Source of the DNA: an uncultured Paracoccaceae bacterium
GTDB taxonomy: Bacteria; Pseudomonadota; Alphaproteobacteria; Rhodobacterales; Rhodobacteraceae
Length of the DNA: 44,783 nucleotides
NCBI GenBank assembly: GCA_943787985.1
Contig: CALSOO010000012.1
Coordinates: 1 to 44,783 of the forward strand
Direction of reading: 5' to 3'
Shown: positions 26,218-37,399 of the stretch, piece after piece
Position numbering within the stretch: the first letter of the stretch is position 1
Layout of the letters: every line of letters starts with the position of its first letter
Notes under the pieces: model-generated
What the model saw: the letters and a program-made list of their open reading frames with translations, nothing else
The model's database searches: none
Told to the model about the DNA's origin: nothing
Translations under genes and position numbers: made by a program

Positions 26218-27633
26218 ATGATCACTCCAGTTTTGTTGTGCGGTGGCTCTGGCACGCGTCTCTGGCCGCTCTCGCGCAAAAGCTATCCCAAGCAGTTTGT
26301 CCCCCTTGTGGGCGACGAGACGCTGTTTCAGGCCTCTGCCCGTCGTCTGTCGGGACCGGGTTATGCGCCGCCTTTGGTGCTGACCGCCTCTGATTTCCGC
26401 TTTATCGTGACCGAGCAGTTGCAAGATGCCGCCCTTGATCCGGGCGCGGTTCTGATCGAACCCGAAGGGCGCAACACGGCGCCTGCGATTTTGGCCGCTG
26501 CCTTGTATCTGGCCCAAACCGATCCGGGTGCGTTGATGTTGGTGGCCCCCTCCGATCACGTTGTGCCTGACGCGGATGCCTTTCGCACGGCTGTGGCCGC
26601 CGGTGTAGAGGCCGCCCGCGCAGGCCGGATCGTCACCTTTGGCATCACCCCGACCCATGCCGAGACTGCCTATGGCTACCTTGAACTCAGTGCTGCCCCC
26701 CAAGAGGGCCACGCCACCCCGTTGACCCGTTTCGTGGAAAAGCCGGGTGCATCCAAAGCGACCGAGATGCTGGCGGCAGGCAATTTCCTGTGGAACGCCG
26801 GGCTGTTTCTGTGTTCGGCCCAGACCATGATTGACGCCGCCCGCGCCCATTGCCCTGATCTGATGTCCCCTGTTGCAGAGGCTGTCGCGCAGGCCAAAAC
26901 CGACCTCGGGTTCTTGCGATTAGACCCTAATGCGTGGGCAAATGCCCGTGATGTGTCGATTGACTATGCGGTGATGGAGCAGGCGGACAACCTGTCTGTT
27001 GTCCCCTTTGGCGCGGGCTGGTCCGACCTTGGTGGGTGGGACGCGGTGTGGCGCGAAACCGGACCGGACGCGCGCGGTGTGGCCACCTCTGGCCCGGCCA
27101 CTGCGATTGATTGTGATGACACGTTGCTGCGCTCCGAAGCCGAAGGGCTTGAGGTTGTGGGCATCGGCCTCAAGAACATCATGGCCGTGGCAATGCCTGA
27201 CGCTGTGCTGGTCGCGGATATGTCGCGCGCGCAGGATGTGAAGCTGGCCGTGGCTGCCCTCAAGGCCAAACAGGCCAAACAAGCCACCGCTTTCCCCAAA
27301 GACCACCGCCCGTGGGGCTGGTTCGAAACGCTCGTGTTGGCCGATCGCTTTCAGGTCAAACGCATTGTGGTCCACCCCGGCGCCGCGCTGTCATTGCAAA
27401 GCCACCACCACCGCTCGGAGCATTGGATCGTGGTGGAGGGCACCGCCCGTGTGACCGTGGACAAGGATGTGAAGCTGTTGGGCGAAAACCAGTCCGTCTA
27501 CATTCCGCTTGGCGCGGTGCACCGCATGGAGAACCCGGGCAAAGTGCCAATGGTGCTGATCGAAGTGCAGACAGGGTCCTATCTGGGAGAAGATGACATC
27601 ATCCGCTACGAGGATATGTATGCCCGTGAGTGA
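26218..27633 (+). CDS. manC: Mannose-1-phosphate guanylyltransferase / mannose-6-phosphate isomerase
   Basis: A 471-residue bifunctional enzyme. The pyrophosphorylase half has LLCGGSGTRLWPLSRKSYPKQF near the N-terminus, VAPSDHVV, and FVEKPGASKATEML; it makes GDP-mannose from mannose 1-phosphate. The C-terminal type II phosphomannose isomerase cupin has HHHRSEHWIVVEGTARV (about 396-412) and GENQSVYIPLGAVHRMENPG. The length matches AlgA/ManC. The ATG at 26218 has AGGGGG about 9 bases upstream; an in-frame GTG at 26212 is the alternative. It overlaps rmlC by 14 bases, so GDP-mannose and dTDP-rhamnose synthesis are co-transcribed. Confidence 0.95.
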   Translation: MITPVLLCGGSGTRLWPLSRKSYPKQFVPLVGDETLFQASARRLSGPGYAPPLVLTASDFRFIVTEQLQDAALDPGAVLIEPEGRNTAPAILAAALYLAQTDPGALMLVAPSDHVVPDADAFRTAVAAGVEAARAGRIVTFGITPTHAETAYGYLELSAAPQEGHATPLTRFVEKPGASKATEMLAAGNFLWNAGLFLCSAQTMIDAARAHCPDLMSPVAEAVAQAKTDLGFLRLDPNAWANARDVSIDYAVMEQADNLSVVPFGAGWSDLGGWDAVWRETGPDARGVATSGPATAIDCDDTLLRSEAEGLEVVGIGLKNIMAVAMPDAVLVADMSRAQDVKLAVAALKAKQAKQATAFPKDHRPWGWFETLVLADRFQVKRIVVHPGAALSLQSHHHRSEHWIVVEGTARVTVDKDVKLLGENQSVYIPLGAVHRMENPGKVPMVLIEVQTGSYLGEDDIIRYEDMYARE

Positions 27634-28183
27634 CGCGCTGCACCTTGAGACGACCCCCTTAGAGGGTTTGCTGCTCCTGACCCCCCGCCGTTTTGGCGAT
27701 GCGCGGGGGTTCTTTTCGGAGTCGTGGAACAAGGCAACGATGCAGGCGGTCGGGATTGATCTGGAGTTTGTGCAAGACAACCACTCTTTATCCGAACGCA
27801 AAGGCACCCTGCGCGGCCTGCATTTCCAAACGCCCCCCATGGCGCAGGCCAAACTGGTGCGCTGTGGCCGCGGCGCGTTGTTTGATGTGGCGGTGGATAT
27901 CCGGCGGGCCTCGCCCACCTTCGGGCAATGGTTCGGGGTGGAGCTGTCCGCAGAAAACGGGCGGCAATTGCTGGTGCCTGTGGGCTTTGCGCACGGGTTC
28001 GTCACGCTGCAGGACGACACCGAGATTTGCTACAAATGCACCGCCCCCTATGCGCCCGATTGTGATGCAGAGATTGCGTGGAACGACCCTGTGGTTGGGG
28101 TGGATTGGGGTGTATCAGAGCCAGTTTTGTCCGACAAAGACGCGCAAGCCGGACCACTGGCCAAGGTGGGGACGCCGTTTTGA
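27620..28183 (+). CDS. rmlC: dTDP-4-dehydrorhamnose 3,5-epimerase
   Basis: A 187-residue cupin epimerase of the dTDP-L-rhamnose pathway. Family motifs are [34 protein letters not shown] (catalytic His in RGLHFQ) and [41 protein letters not shown]. It starts inside the end of manC with AGGA 6 bases before the ATG, and its TGA overlaps the rmlB start. Order in the operon is manC-rmlC-rmlB-rmlD-rmlA. Confidence 0.96.
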   Translation: MPVSDALHLETTPLEGLLLLTPRRFGDARGFFSESWNKATMQAVGIDLEFVQDNHSLSERKGTLRGLHFQTPPMAQAKLVRCGRGALFDVAVDIRRASPTFGQWFGVELSAENGRQLLVPVGFAHGFVTLQDDTEICYKCTAPYAPDCDAEIAWNDPVVGVDWGVSEPVLSDKDAQAGPLAKVGTPF

Positions 28184-29220
28184 AGATACTTGTCACAGGC
28201 GGCGCCGGCTTTATTGGCTCGGCCGTGGTGCGCGCCGCGATTGCGCAGGGCCATAGCGTTGTGAACCTTGATGCGCTGACCTATGCGGCCTGTCTGGACA
28301 ATGTGGCCAGCGTTGCGGACCACCCTGAATACACCTTTGTGCAGGCCGATATTTGCGACCGCGCCGCGTTGGATCACACCCTTGCAACCTATAGCCCCGA
28401 TGCGATCATGCATCTGGCCGCAGAGTCCCATGTGGACCGCTCTATTGATGGCCCATCGGCCTTTATAGAGACGAATATCACCGGCACTTACACGCTGCTG
28501 GAAGCTACCCGCGCCTATTGGATCGCCCAAGGCAAGCCGCAAGGTTTCCGCTTTCACCATGTCTCGACGGATGAGGTGTTTGGCTCTCTTGGCGCGACGG
28601 GCCTGTTCACCGAAGATCACCCGTATCAGCCCAACAGCCCCTATTCCGCCTCCAAAGCGGCAAGCGACCATTTGGTGCGCGCATGGGCCGAAACCTATGG
28701 GCTGCCTGTGGTGCTGTCCAATTGCTCCAACAACTACGGCCCCTTCCATTTCCCCGAAAAGCTGGTGCCGGTGGTGATCCTGAACGCTTTGGCGGGCGCT
28801 CCGATCCCTGTGTACGGGGCAGGGGAGAACGTGCGCGACTGGCTCTATGTGGAGGATCACGCCGAGGCCTTGCTCACGGTGCTGGGCAAAGGCGCGCTGA
28901 ACCGCAGTTACAACATTGGCGGGCACAATGAGGCGCGCAACATTGATCTGGTGCGGATGATTTGCGGGCTTCTGGACGCGTTGCGCCCCGCCGCGACTTC
29001 CTACGCCGATCTGATCACCTTTGTCACCGACCGCCCCGGGCACGATGCACGATACGCGATTGATGCAACGCGGATTGGTGACGAATTGGGGTGGGTGCCT
29101 TCGGTGACGCTGGAAGAGGGGCTGCGCAAAACCGTGCAGTGGTATCTGGACAACGAGACGTGGTGGCGGGCTTTGCAGGGGCGCAAAGGCGTCGGCGCGC
29201 GCCTTGGGCTTGCCCCATGA
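28180..29220 (+). CDS. rmlB: dTDP-glucose 4,6-dehydratase
   Basis: A 346-residue SDR enzyme. It begins [20 protein letters not shown], has [29 protein letters not shown] (YxxxK) and [17 protein letters not shown], the dehydratase signatures. The start is TTG at 28180, overlapping the rmlC stop (TTGA), with AAGGTGGGG about 9 bases upstream; no better start lies in the frame downstream without cutting the Rossmann fold. Its stop overlaps the rmlD start. Confidence 0.95.
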   Translation: MKILVTGGAGFIGSAVVRAAIAQGHSVVNLDALTYAACLDNVASVADHPEYTFVQADICDRAALDHTLATYSPDAIMHLAAESHVDRSIDGPSAFIETNITGTYTLLEATRAYWIAQGKPQGFRFHHVSTDEVFGSLGATGLFTEDHPYQPNSPYSASKAASDHLVRAWAETYGLPVVLSNCSNNYGPFHFPEKLVPVVILNALAGAPIPVYGAGENVRDWLYVEDHAEALLTVLGKGALNRSYNIGGHNEARNIDLVRMICGLLDALRPAATSYADLITFVTDRPGHDARYAIDATRIGDELGWVPSVTLEEGLRKTVQWYLDNETWWRALQGRKGVGARLGLAP

Positions 29221-30056
29221 TTCTGGTGTTTGGCGCTTCGGGGCAAGTGGCCCGCGCCCTCGGCCTTTTGCCCGATGTGCGCTGCCTGTCGCGCGCGGAT
29301 GTGGATCTGGAATATCCCCTCAATTGCGCCGAGGCCATCGCCATGCATCGTCCCGCCGCCGTGATCAATGCGGCCGCCTATACGCAGGTTGACGGGGCCG
29401 AAACGGACGCCGCGCGCGCCCATATGATCAACGCGGCCGCCCCCGAGGCGATGGCCGAAGCCTGTCTGGAACTGGGTGTGCCCTTTGTGTCGCTGTCGAC
29501 CGATTACGTGTTTGACGGATCGGGTGATGCCCCTTGGTCAGAGACCGACACGCCTGCGCCGCTCAACGGTTATGGCCGCTCAAAGCTGGCGGGAGAGCAG
29601 GCGATTGCACAGGTGGGTGGCACATGGGCGGTCATGCGCACGTCTTGGGTGGTGTCGGCGCATGGGGGCAATTTTGTGAAAACCATGCGGCGCCTCGGGG
29701 CAGAGCGTGACGCGTTGAATGTTGTGGCGGACCAGATCGGCGGGCTGACCCCTGCGCGCGATATTGCGCGGGCCTGTCACCACATGGCAAAAACCCTGAT
29801 ATCAGAGCCTGATAAAGGGGGGTTGTATCACTTTTCGGGGGCGGAGGACGCGAGTTGGGCCGATGTCGCCCGCGAGATATTTGTGCAGGCCAAGCTGGCG
29901 TGCACGGTCACTGACATTCCCACAACGCAGTACCCCACACCCGCACAAAGGCCGCTGAATTCCCGCCTCGATTGCCATAAAATCGACGCCATGTTCGGGT
30001 TAAAGCGACCCGACTGGCGGGCAGGGCTCGCAGATATATTGGACGAACTGGCATGA
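29217..30056 (+). CDS. rmlD: dTDP-4-dehydrorhamnose reductase
   Basis: A 279-residue SDR reductase, the last step to dTDP-L-rhamnose. It has [48 protein letters not shown] (YxxxK) and [17 protein letters not shown]. Both ends overlap the neighbours by ATGA, the rmlB stop upstream and the rmlA start downstream. Confidence 0.95.
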   Translation: MILVFGASGQVARALGLLPDVRCLSRADVDLEYPLNCAEAIAMHRPAAVINAAAYTQVDGAETDAARAHMINAAAPEAMAEACLELGVPFVSLSTDYVFDGSGDAPWSETDTPAPLNGYGRSKLAGEQAIAQVGGTWAVMRTSWVVSAHGGNFVKTMRRLGAERDALNVVADQIGGLTPARDIARACHHMAKTLISEPDKGGLYHFSGAEDASWADVAREIFVQAKLACTVTDIPTTQYPTPAQRPLNSRLDCHKIDAMFGLKRPDWRAGLADILDELA

Positions 30057-30934
30057 GCACACGCAAAGGAATCATTCTGGCAGGCGGCTCTGGCACGCGG
30101 CTTTACCCCATCACGATGGGCGTCTCCAAACAGCTGCTGCCGATCTATGACAAGCCGATGATCTACTACCCGCTGTCGGTCATGATGCTGGCGGGCATCC
30201 GCGAGATTGCGGTGATCACCACGCCTGAGGATCAGGCGCAGTTCAAACGCACGCTCGGGGACGGGGCGCAGTGGGGTTTGCGCCTGACCTACATCGTGCA
30301 GCCCAAACCCGAAGGGCTGGCGCAGGCCTATATTCTGGCTGAGGATTTTCTGGACGGTGCCCCCTCTGCGATGGTTCTGGGCGACAACATCTTTTTCGGA
30401 CACGGCTTGCCGACGCTTTTGGCGCGCGCCGATCAGGGGCAGGGGGCCACTGTGTTCGGCTATCACGTGGCTGATCCCGAACGCTACGGGGTGCTGGCCT
30501 TTGACAGTGAGAACACCGTCACGGACATCATCGAAAAACCGCAACATGCCCCGTCCAACTACGCGGTGACGGGCCTTTATTTTCTGGATGGCTCGGCCCC
30601 TGCACGAGCCCGCGCCGTGACCCCATCCGCGCGCGGGGAATTGGAAATCACCACCCTGCTGGGCAGCTACCTTGCCGATGGGGCATTGACTGTGGAGACC
30701 ATGGGGCGGGGCTATGCGTGGCTGGACACCGGCACCCATGCGAGCCTGCTGGATGCCTCGAACTTTGTGCGCACTCTGACCGAACGCCAAGGGTTGCAAT
30801 CAGGCTGCCCCGAAGAAATCGCCTATGAGCAAAACTGGATCGACGCAGACGCTGTACGCGCCCGCGCCGAGATGTTCGCGAAAAACAGTTACGGAGACTA
30901 TTTGCTCAGGATGCTGGAAAACACGCCCTCGTAA
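30053..30934 (+). CDS. rmlA: Glucose-1-phosphate thymidylyltransferase
   Basis: A 293-residue nucleotidyltransferase, first step of dTDP-L-rhamnose synthesis. Signature stretches are [67 protein letters not shown] and [19 protein letters not shown]. The start overlaps the rmlD stop (ATGA at 30053-30056). It is the last gene of the operon and ends 8 bases from the convergent DUF2793 gene. Confidence 0.96.
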   Translation: MSTRKGIILAGGSGTRLYPITMGVSKQLLPIYDKPMIYYPLSVMMLAGIREIAVITTPEDQAQFKRTLGDGAQWGLRLTYIVQPKPEGLAQAYILAEDFLDGAPSAMVLGDNIFFGHGLPTLLARADQGQGATVFGYHVADPERYGVLAFDSENTVTDIIEKPQHAPSNYAVTGLYFLDGSAPARARAVTPSARGELEITTLLGSYLADGALTVETMGRGYAWLDTGTHASLLDASNFVRTLTERQGLQSGCPEEIAYEQNWIDADAVRARAEMFAKNSYGDYLLRMLENTPS

Positions 30935-30942
30935 AGTGTGGC

Positions 30943-32085
30943 TTAATCCGTGCTCACGTAATTCATGGCCAGACCACCATACAAATAGCGTGTCGCGGTG
31001 ATCGTCCCGATGGGGCGGATAAAGATCAAGGCAAACCCGTCTTCGGGCGCTTCGAACAAGCCCAGATCCAGATCGAGGCGGTTGAAACCCGGCAAGAACG
31101 TGTTGCCCGATTGCGTGGCCACAGATGTGCGTACTGTTTCGGCGTCTGTGTTCCAGCCTGTGTCAAAGGGGCCTGTCTGGAAATGGACCTGCACGTCATA
31201 GCCCGTCACCTCGGTAGAGGAGGCGCGCAAAAACCCGTCCAAGGATTTCAACACAGCGCCTTGCGGCAAAAACATGCCCATATGTTCCCAACCCACCACC
31301 GGATCGCTGCCAGAGCCGCCGTTGGTGCTGCTGTTTTCACCCTGGATGCCGTAGCTGGTCTGATGGGTCACCCAGCGGTTGTTGGTGTAGCAGTAAAACC
31401 GCCCCCCCACATCCACACGGTTGGTGACACGCGCGCCGGAAGGGAAACGGGCCCGACCGGAGGCTGCATCAAACACGGCCGCGGTGTTCCATGTGGTCCC
31501 ATCCGCGCTGGTCTTGATGGCGAAATCATCGCTGCCTGTCGTTCCCATCTCTGCGCGGCCGGCCCAATCGGTCTGAAACAACAAGCTGGCCGTATCGGTG
31601 GCACTGGCTTTGTTGACTTTCAACTGGTGGCCCGTGCCTGAGTGGCTCAGCAAAGTGGCCGGACCCGACACCGCCAGAGGATTGGTCGCATCCGCTGTGG
31701 TGCCAACACCCACACCGGTGGCATTCTGCACTTCGGTGATATCGGGCGCGGCATTGGCCCAAGCGGCACCATCAAAATAGACCTGAGTGGCCGTATCACG
31801 CACAAACGCGACCCACCCGGTCTGGGCCGCAATATACAGCCACGCGCCATTGTCCCAAACGGCCAAAGCGGCAGGCTGGGCGGCCCAGTCCCCACTCGCG
31901 CCTGCCGGCACCAGATACCGTGCGCCTTCGGGAGGGGCTGCGGGGGGCGTGAGCAGCGTTGCGCTTGTCACATTGAGTTGCACAACCGCATCCAGAACCC
32001 GCAGGGCCTCATTGTGGGTCACGTGCTTCTGCGCTTGGGCAGGCTGAATATAGGGCAGACCTAAGATCAAAGAGGTTTGGGACAT
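30943..32085 (-). CDS. DUF2793 protein
   Basis: A 380-residue protein opening with SQTSLILGLPYIQPAQAQKHVTHNEALRVLDAVVQLNV, the signature of DUF2793, a family of Rhodobacterales often found beside phage-like or surface-structure genes. The N-terminal 100 residues are the DUF2793 part. The rest is beta-rich (ANAAPDITEVQNATGVGVGTTADATNPLAVSGPATLLSHSG), like a tail-fibre or surface-repeat region. No signal peptide is seen. AGGAG precedes the ATG by about 7 bases. A role in attachment is possible but unproven. Confidence 0.82.
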   Translation of the reverse strand: MSQTSLILGLPYIQPAQAQKHVTHNEALRVLDAVVQLNVTSATLLTPPAAPPEGARYLVPAGASGDWAAQPAALAVWDNGAWLYIAAQTGWVAFVRDTATQVYFDGAAWANAAPDITEVQNATGVGVGTTADATNPLAVSGPATLLSHSGTGHQLKVNKASATDTASLLFQTDWAGRAEMGTTGSDDFAIKTSADGTTWNTAAVFDAASGRARFPSGARVTNRVDVGGRFYCYTNNRWVTHQTSYGIQGENSSTNGGSGSDPVVGWEHMGMFLPQGAVLKSLDGFLRASSTEVTGYDVQVHFQTGPFDTGWNTDAETVRTSVATQSGNTFLPGFNRLDLDLGLFEAPEDGFALIFIRPIGTITATRYLYGGLAMNYVSTD

Positions 32086-33452
<1,367 letters not shown>

Positions 33453-33512
33453 GCCACTTCGCCTAAGGCGGCGCGGTGGACGCGGGCCTCTCGGACCACC
33501 TCTTGAAACAGG

Positions 33513-33536
33513 CCTGCCCCCTTTGATGGGGTCAGG
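33513..33536 (+). terminator. Possible hairpin downstream of sqdB
   Basis: CCTGCCCC...GGGGTCAGG forms a stem with one mismatch and a 7-base loop about 60 bases after the sqdB stop. It is not followed by a T run, so it would be a weak terminator. Confidence 0.3.
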
Positions 33537-33604
33537 ACCGTACAGAGGTGAACCCTACGCCAGGAGTTCCCCCCAAGGTCGGCTATGATGAGCCCAGAGT
33601 CACT

Positions 33605-33630
33605 GATGCTGCGCTGTGCGCGAATGTCCT
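33605..33630 (+). repeat. Short intergenic repeat, copy A
   Basis: GATGCTGC, a spacer of ten bases, then GAATGTCC. Related copies occur at 42443-42469 and 42879-42903 on the plus strand and at 34745-34780 on the minus strand. All are outside genes. Confidence 0.4.
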
Positions 33631-33695
33631 CTTGCTTGTGCATTGACGACAATAGCATCAATCTGGCCTGAGATTGTAGGGTATTGGTGTGACGC

Positions 33696-34727
33696 ATGCT
33701 TAGTAAATTATTCGGTTGGATTTTGGGTCGAAAGCCTTCCTCGCAGGGCGATGACACGTCAAAAAAGTATTTTTACGTCCATGAGCAGGGCCAGAAAATT
33801 TTACGCTCAACCAATAATCCTGACGATCTGAACAAGATGGAAGGAAAAATCAGATCAAACCTTAATCTTCATTATCGTTGGTCTTCTGATCGGGACGACA
33901 TTGGGAAAGCTGCACGAGAAGAGCTTTGGGCGGTGCAAAATGTTCCCGACCTTCCCCTTGTTTTTATGTTTCATGGTGATGGCCGAATAAGGCAAGAAGC
34001 TCTTCGCAATTTGAAAGGCCCACTACCCACGTCCGCCAATGTCTATGGGCTGTCCTGGCGCTTAAACGATTGGGTGCCTCAGGTGAACCAAGCAGCATAT
34101 GGGGCATTTGAACGAACCATGCCGCAAACATCTGCGGAGGTTATCGTTCCTGCGCTCATCGCGATCTTGCCCCACATCAATAGTTGGGGGCGTTGGCCCC
34201 CTGAAGGACCCAAGGCAATCAATAGCCTTCTCAGTAGGCCGGATGTTGCGGCGAAACTATTGGGGTTGATCAGCACGACAAGGGAGCCTCGTTTAGGCGA
34301 GATCTTTCGCGAACTTTCCCGTAACGATTGGATCGATCAGCATATCCATCATGTGTTTTTGACCGCACCACTCCCGCATATCCGCACAATGGCGCTCGAT
34401 ATACTTCTTTCACAAAGGGCACGTTGGCCGACAGGCAAAACAGTTAAGGTTTGGATCGACCGTTCGATGGGGCAATATCGAACTGAACGAGTTTTCTGCG
34501 AACGTAAATTGTCAATATCTGCCAACAAAATTGAACTCCTTTCCTCAGGCGCTTTGGATAATTCGGCTATGGTGCGTAGGCGTACAGCCGATGGATTGAT
34601 CGCTCTCCGACATCATCGAGACCTAAGGGACGAATTGGATTCCATTGTTGGCATACTACAAAATGATCCGAATATTGGCGTTAGAAATAGAGTTGAATTT
34701 TACGTGCGGAAACAGGCGGAAACATAA
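33696..34727 (+). CDS. Hypothetical protein with HEAT-like helical repeats
   Basis: A 343-residue protein not recognised as any family. The N-terminus (MLSKLFGWILGRKPSSQ) is weakly hydrophobic and may be membrane-associated. From about residue 60 on it is helical, with HEAT-like patterns such as GDGRIRQEALRNLKGPL, PHIRTMALDILLSQRARWP and NSAMVRRRTADGLIALRHHR. It is more AT-rich and has a different codon taste from its neighbours. It lies between sqdB and the sulfotransferase-like gene and is convergent with the latter. It may be recently acquired. A role is not deducible. Confidence 0.7.
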   Translation: MLSKLFGWILGRKPSSQGDDTSKKYFYVHEQGQKILRSTNNPDDLNKMEGKIRSNLNLHYRWSSDRDDIGKAAREELWAVQNVPDLPLVFMFHGDGRIRQEALRNLKGPLPTSANVYGLSWRLNDWVPQVNQAAYGAFERTMPQTSAEVIVPALIAILPHINSWGRWPPEGPKAINSLLSRPDVAAKLLGLISTTREPRLGEIFRELSRNDWIDQHIHHVFLTAPLPHIRTMALDILLSQRARWPTGKTVKVWIDRSMGQYRTERVFCERKLSISANKIELLSSGALDNSAMVRRRTADGLIALRHHRDLRDELDSIVGILQNDPNIGVRNRVEFYVRKQAET

Positions 34728-34838
34728 GAGTTCAATAGTTTGGAGAGCGGACATTGGTCTTTAGTAGCGCAACGACCGTTTCTCCCGCACACCCGACCTT
34801 CACCCCTGCCATCCGCAATTCCCTCCTGATGCCAGACA
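34728..34838. other. Convergent intergenic region with a repeat copy
   Basis: 111 bases between convergent genes. Read on the minus strand, 34745-34780 holds the dispersed repeat, ending in ACCAATGTCCGCT. No terminator hairpin is clear. Confidence 0.4.
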
Positions 34839-35546
34839 TCAGCTGTCTTGCGCTTTGGCCTCGTTCACATTGTAGCGCTTGAGTTCGACCTGTGGTGCCT
34901 CGACCCCGTAAAAGGCGGCCAGTTTGGAATAGTCTTTCAGATCGTCGATGTGGATCTGCAGACAATCTTGGGGGCAGGCTTGTGCGAGGGCTTCGAAGTA
35001 GCCCAGATGGCGGGCCCAAAGGCGGCGCAATTCTGTGGGGCGGCGCTCTGGTTCATCGACCCACAAGGTGTGACGTGGATAGGTTTTGGGGTGGCCCTCT
35101 TCCCAGCGGCGCACCGATGAAAACCACGAGTCCTCATCGCGGTGCACCCAGATGAATTTGCCCTGTGGCGCGATGGCTTTGCGCACAAACGGGTGAATGT
35201 GCACATGCCCCAGCGGAGCATCCGAAAAGACGTCGAATTTTTGCACATGCGGCGTGAAATCCGCCATCAGAACGCGCACGTCCTCGCCCCTGTTGTCCAG
35301 AAAATCCCGCGCCGATGTGGTGCCCCGCGCCAAAGTGTTCACCGCTTTGATCAAGTGGCGATATTCGCGCAGCAGCTTGCCGTGATAAAGCATGTCCGCC
35401 TCATGCACGCCCATGGTGATCAGCGCACGGCCCACCGATGTGGTCGCGGTTTTATAAGGCGATGCAACAAAGGTCACAGGGTGTTCGATGCAGGTGGCCT
35501 CGGGGTTGGCCACGTGCAGGGTTTTGCGTTTGAACGGCCAGATCAT
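34839..35546 (-). CDS. Sulfotransferase-like protein
   Basis: A 235-residue protein with the layout of PAPS-dependent sulfotransferases. The 5'-phosphosulfate loop is in TFVASPYKTATTSVGRALITMGV (residues about 30-45). The 3'-phosphate segment fits KFIWVHRDEDSWFSSVRRW. A helical C-terminal part follows. A sulfotransferase would fit a glycan locus that also encodes sqdB. The ATG at 35546 overlaps the stop of the DUF4422-GT8 gene (ATGA at 35543-35546), so they are translationally coupled. A related kinase or a non-catalytic member of the fold is possible. Confidence 0.7.
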   Translation of the reverse strand: MIWPFKRKTLHVANPEATCIEHPVTFVASPYKTATTSVGRALITMGVHEADMLYHGKLLREYRHLIKAVNTLARGTTSARDFLDNRGEDVRVLMADFTPHVQKFDVFSDAPLGHVHIHPFVRKAIAPQGKFIWVHRDEDSWFSSVRRWEEGHPKTYPRHTLWVDEPERRPTELRRLWARHLGYFEALAQACPQDCLQIHIDDLKDYSKLAAFYGVEAPQVELKRYNVNEAKAQDS

Positions 35547-37399
35547 TTCGAAAACATCCACTGCACCCGCTGATAGCCTCGCGTCAAAGCAGGCCGCAGC
35601 GCAGGAAAGCGGGTGGCCATGGCTTTCGCCCCTTCAATCATTCGCGCCTCGGCCTTGTGGCGCAGGGTCACAGGTTGCTCGGGGCGGGGTTGGGTGCGCT
35701 GTTTGCCAAATTTGGAGATCACCTCGGAATAGAACGGGGTCTGGATCAGCGCCTGCCAGTAGTACTGCGCGCGTGGCACCGGCACGGCATTCCACGGCTT
35801 GTAATCCCCTGCGGCGTAATGGGTCACAAAGGGGGCTTTGCGCGCCGCCATTGCAGCCGCAAAATTGGGGGCGGGGACGCGGTCATATCCTGATCCGACA
35901 GTGTTGAATACATTATAGCGCCCGTCCAGCACCAACAGGCGGTCTTTGAAATGGCGGTTCAGAATATCCTGATCGCGGAACAGATAGCGCCCCGCCACGG
36001 CCTCCTGGAACAGAGCCTGACCGGTGGCGTGCACATCCATCGCCTTGAAGTTCAACAGCATCAGCCCCGCGTTGAAATACCGCCCGATCTGGGCATCGCT
36101 CAGCCCCAAGCGATCGCGGTGATACGCATAAAGGTCCGGCACATCCGGATCGCGCGTCGGGGTCGGGCCTGTCAGAGTGCGGGTCATGATGTAATCTGTC
36201 ACCGCTGCAATCTGGGCATCGCCCATGTCGATGTCAAACACCTCACAGACGTCCCCGTGGAAAATCATATCCACATCCACATACAGCAATCGCTCCAGAC
36301 TGGGGAGCAGTTCAAACAGCAAAAAGCGGTTGTAAGTGGCATTGGAGGGCGCGCGGCTGGACGAGCGGTAACTGGCATCAAACGCCCCGCGCACATTCAG
36401 CGGATGCAGTTGGGCGTTGGGGTGGCTGGACACGACCTCTTCGAGCTGGCCCATCCCGTGCACCCCGATATCGGAGTAAAGGAAAAACAGGTTCATCTGA
36501 CGCGCAGGGTCGGCCCGGGTCAGCATCGATTGCAGCATCGCGGCCGTGTGGGGCAAATAGGCCCGGTCCGCCGAAAAGGCGATGTTCACATGGGCCGGGC
36601 CGTTCATACGCTCATCGGCCACATAGGGGGTCAGCAACGCCTGCGAAGAGTTCACAATCGCGACCTCATGCACCCGCAGCCCTGCGTCCTCGGCCTGCAA
36701 GTGATGGACATAGACCGTCATCAAACGCTCGGCCACAAAACCAAGGTAGCGACACTGGCGCGGACTGTACCAGGAGCGGTCCACATCCGCGCCCTCAAGC
36801 TTGCCCAGGATGTCGAACAGCCACGCACAATAACGATCCATCAGATCGCGGCGCATCACGAACATATTGCCCAAACGCACCCCGTTCTGCTGGCTGACCG
36901 TGTCAAAGCTGCCCAGATAGTCGGGGTGGTCGGCCGCAATGATGTCGCGGGTCAGATCAAGATCGGCAGGGGCGTGGTTCTTGCGGTAATTCTCTTGAAG
37001 GGTGCGGCCCATGACGTGCATCCGAGGGACCACCAGATCATAGGATCCGCCCTGATCCGCCAGCCAGCTTTCGGCACTCTGCACCCATGTGGGAATGTCA
37101 AAACGGGAGGGATAAAGTTCCGCGCCCGTGCCCTCGAACTGGCCATCAAAATCCAGCACACGGCGATAATGCATCAATCCGATGTGGGTGCTTTCGGTGT
37201 CGTTCTTCCACGCCCAATACAAGGCCGTGAGCTCGCAATACTCACGGTTCTGGCCAGAAATATGATCGCCGGTGTCATCCCCGATCATGCCCTCCAAAGG
37301 GGCGGCGGCCTGTGCGCGGCCCACATGAATGGGGCGTACGGACTGGCTTTGCAACAGGGGGGACGGCTTGTGATAGGCGGTGTAAATAGCAGGTGTCAC
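35543..37399 (-). CDS. DUF4422-GT8 fusion glycosyltransferase
   Basis: A 618-residue protein in two parts. Residues 1 to about 260 match DUF4422, a glycosyltransferase-like family (QNREYCELTALYWAWKNDTESTHIGLMHYRRVL, SPRQCRYLGFVAERLMTVYV). Residues about 270-540 are GT8: VNIAFSADRAYLPHTAAMLQSML, LLYVDVDMIFHGDV (metal-binding DVD), and YFNAGLMLLNFKAM. The start is uncertain: GTG at 37399 lacks a ribosome-binding site and the frame stays open a little further upstream. The gene is first in an operon with the sulfotransferase-like gene. Confidence 0.85.
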   Translation of the reverse strand: MTPAIYTAYHKPSPLLQSQSVRPIHVGRAQAAAPLEGMIGDDTGDHISGQNREYCELTALYWAWKNDTESTHIGLMHYRRVLDFDGQFEGTGAELYPSRFDIPTWVQSAESWLADQGGSYDLVVPRMHVMGRTLQENYRKNHAPADLDLTRDIIAADHPDYLGSFDTVSQQNGVRLGNMFVMRRDLMDRYCAWLFDILGKLEGADVDRSWYSPRQCRYLGFVAERLMTVYVHHLQAEDAGLRVHEVAIVNSSQALLTPYVADERMNGPAHVNIAFSADRAYLPHTAAMLQSMLTRADPARQMNLFFLYSDIGVHGMGQLEEVVSSHPNAQLHPLNVRGAFDASYRSSSRAPSNATYNRFLLFELLPSLERLLYVDVDMIFHGDVCEVFDIDMGDAQIAAVTDYIMTRTLTGPTPTRDPDVPDLYAYHRDRLGLSDAQIGRYFNAGLMLLNFKAMDVHATGQALFQEAVAGRYLFRDQDILNRHFKDRLLVLDGRYNVFNTVGSGYDRVPAPNFAAAMAARKAPFVTHYAAGDYKPWNAVPVPRAQYYWQALIQTPFYSEVISKFGKQRTQPRPEQPVTLRHKAEARMIEGAKAMATRFPALRPALTRGYQRVQWMFSK

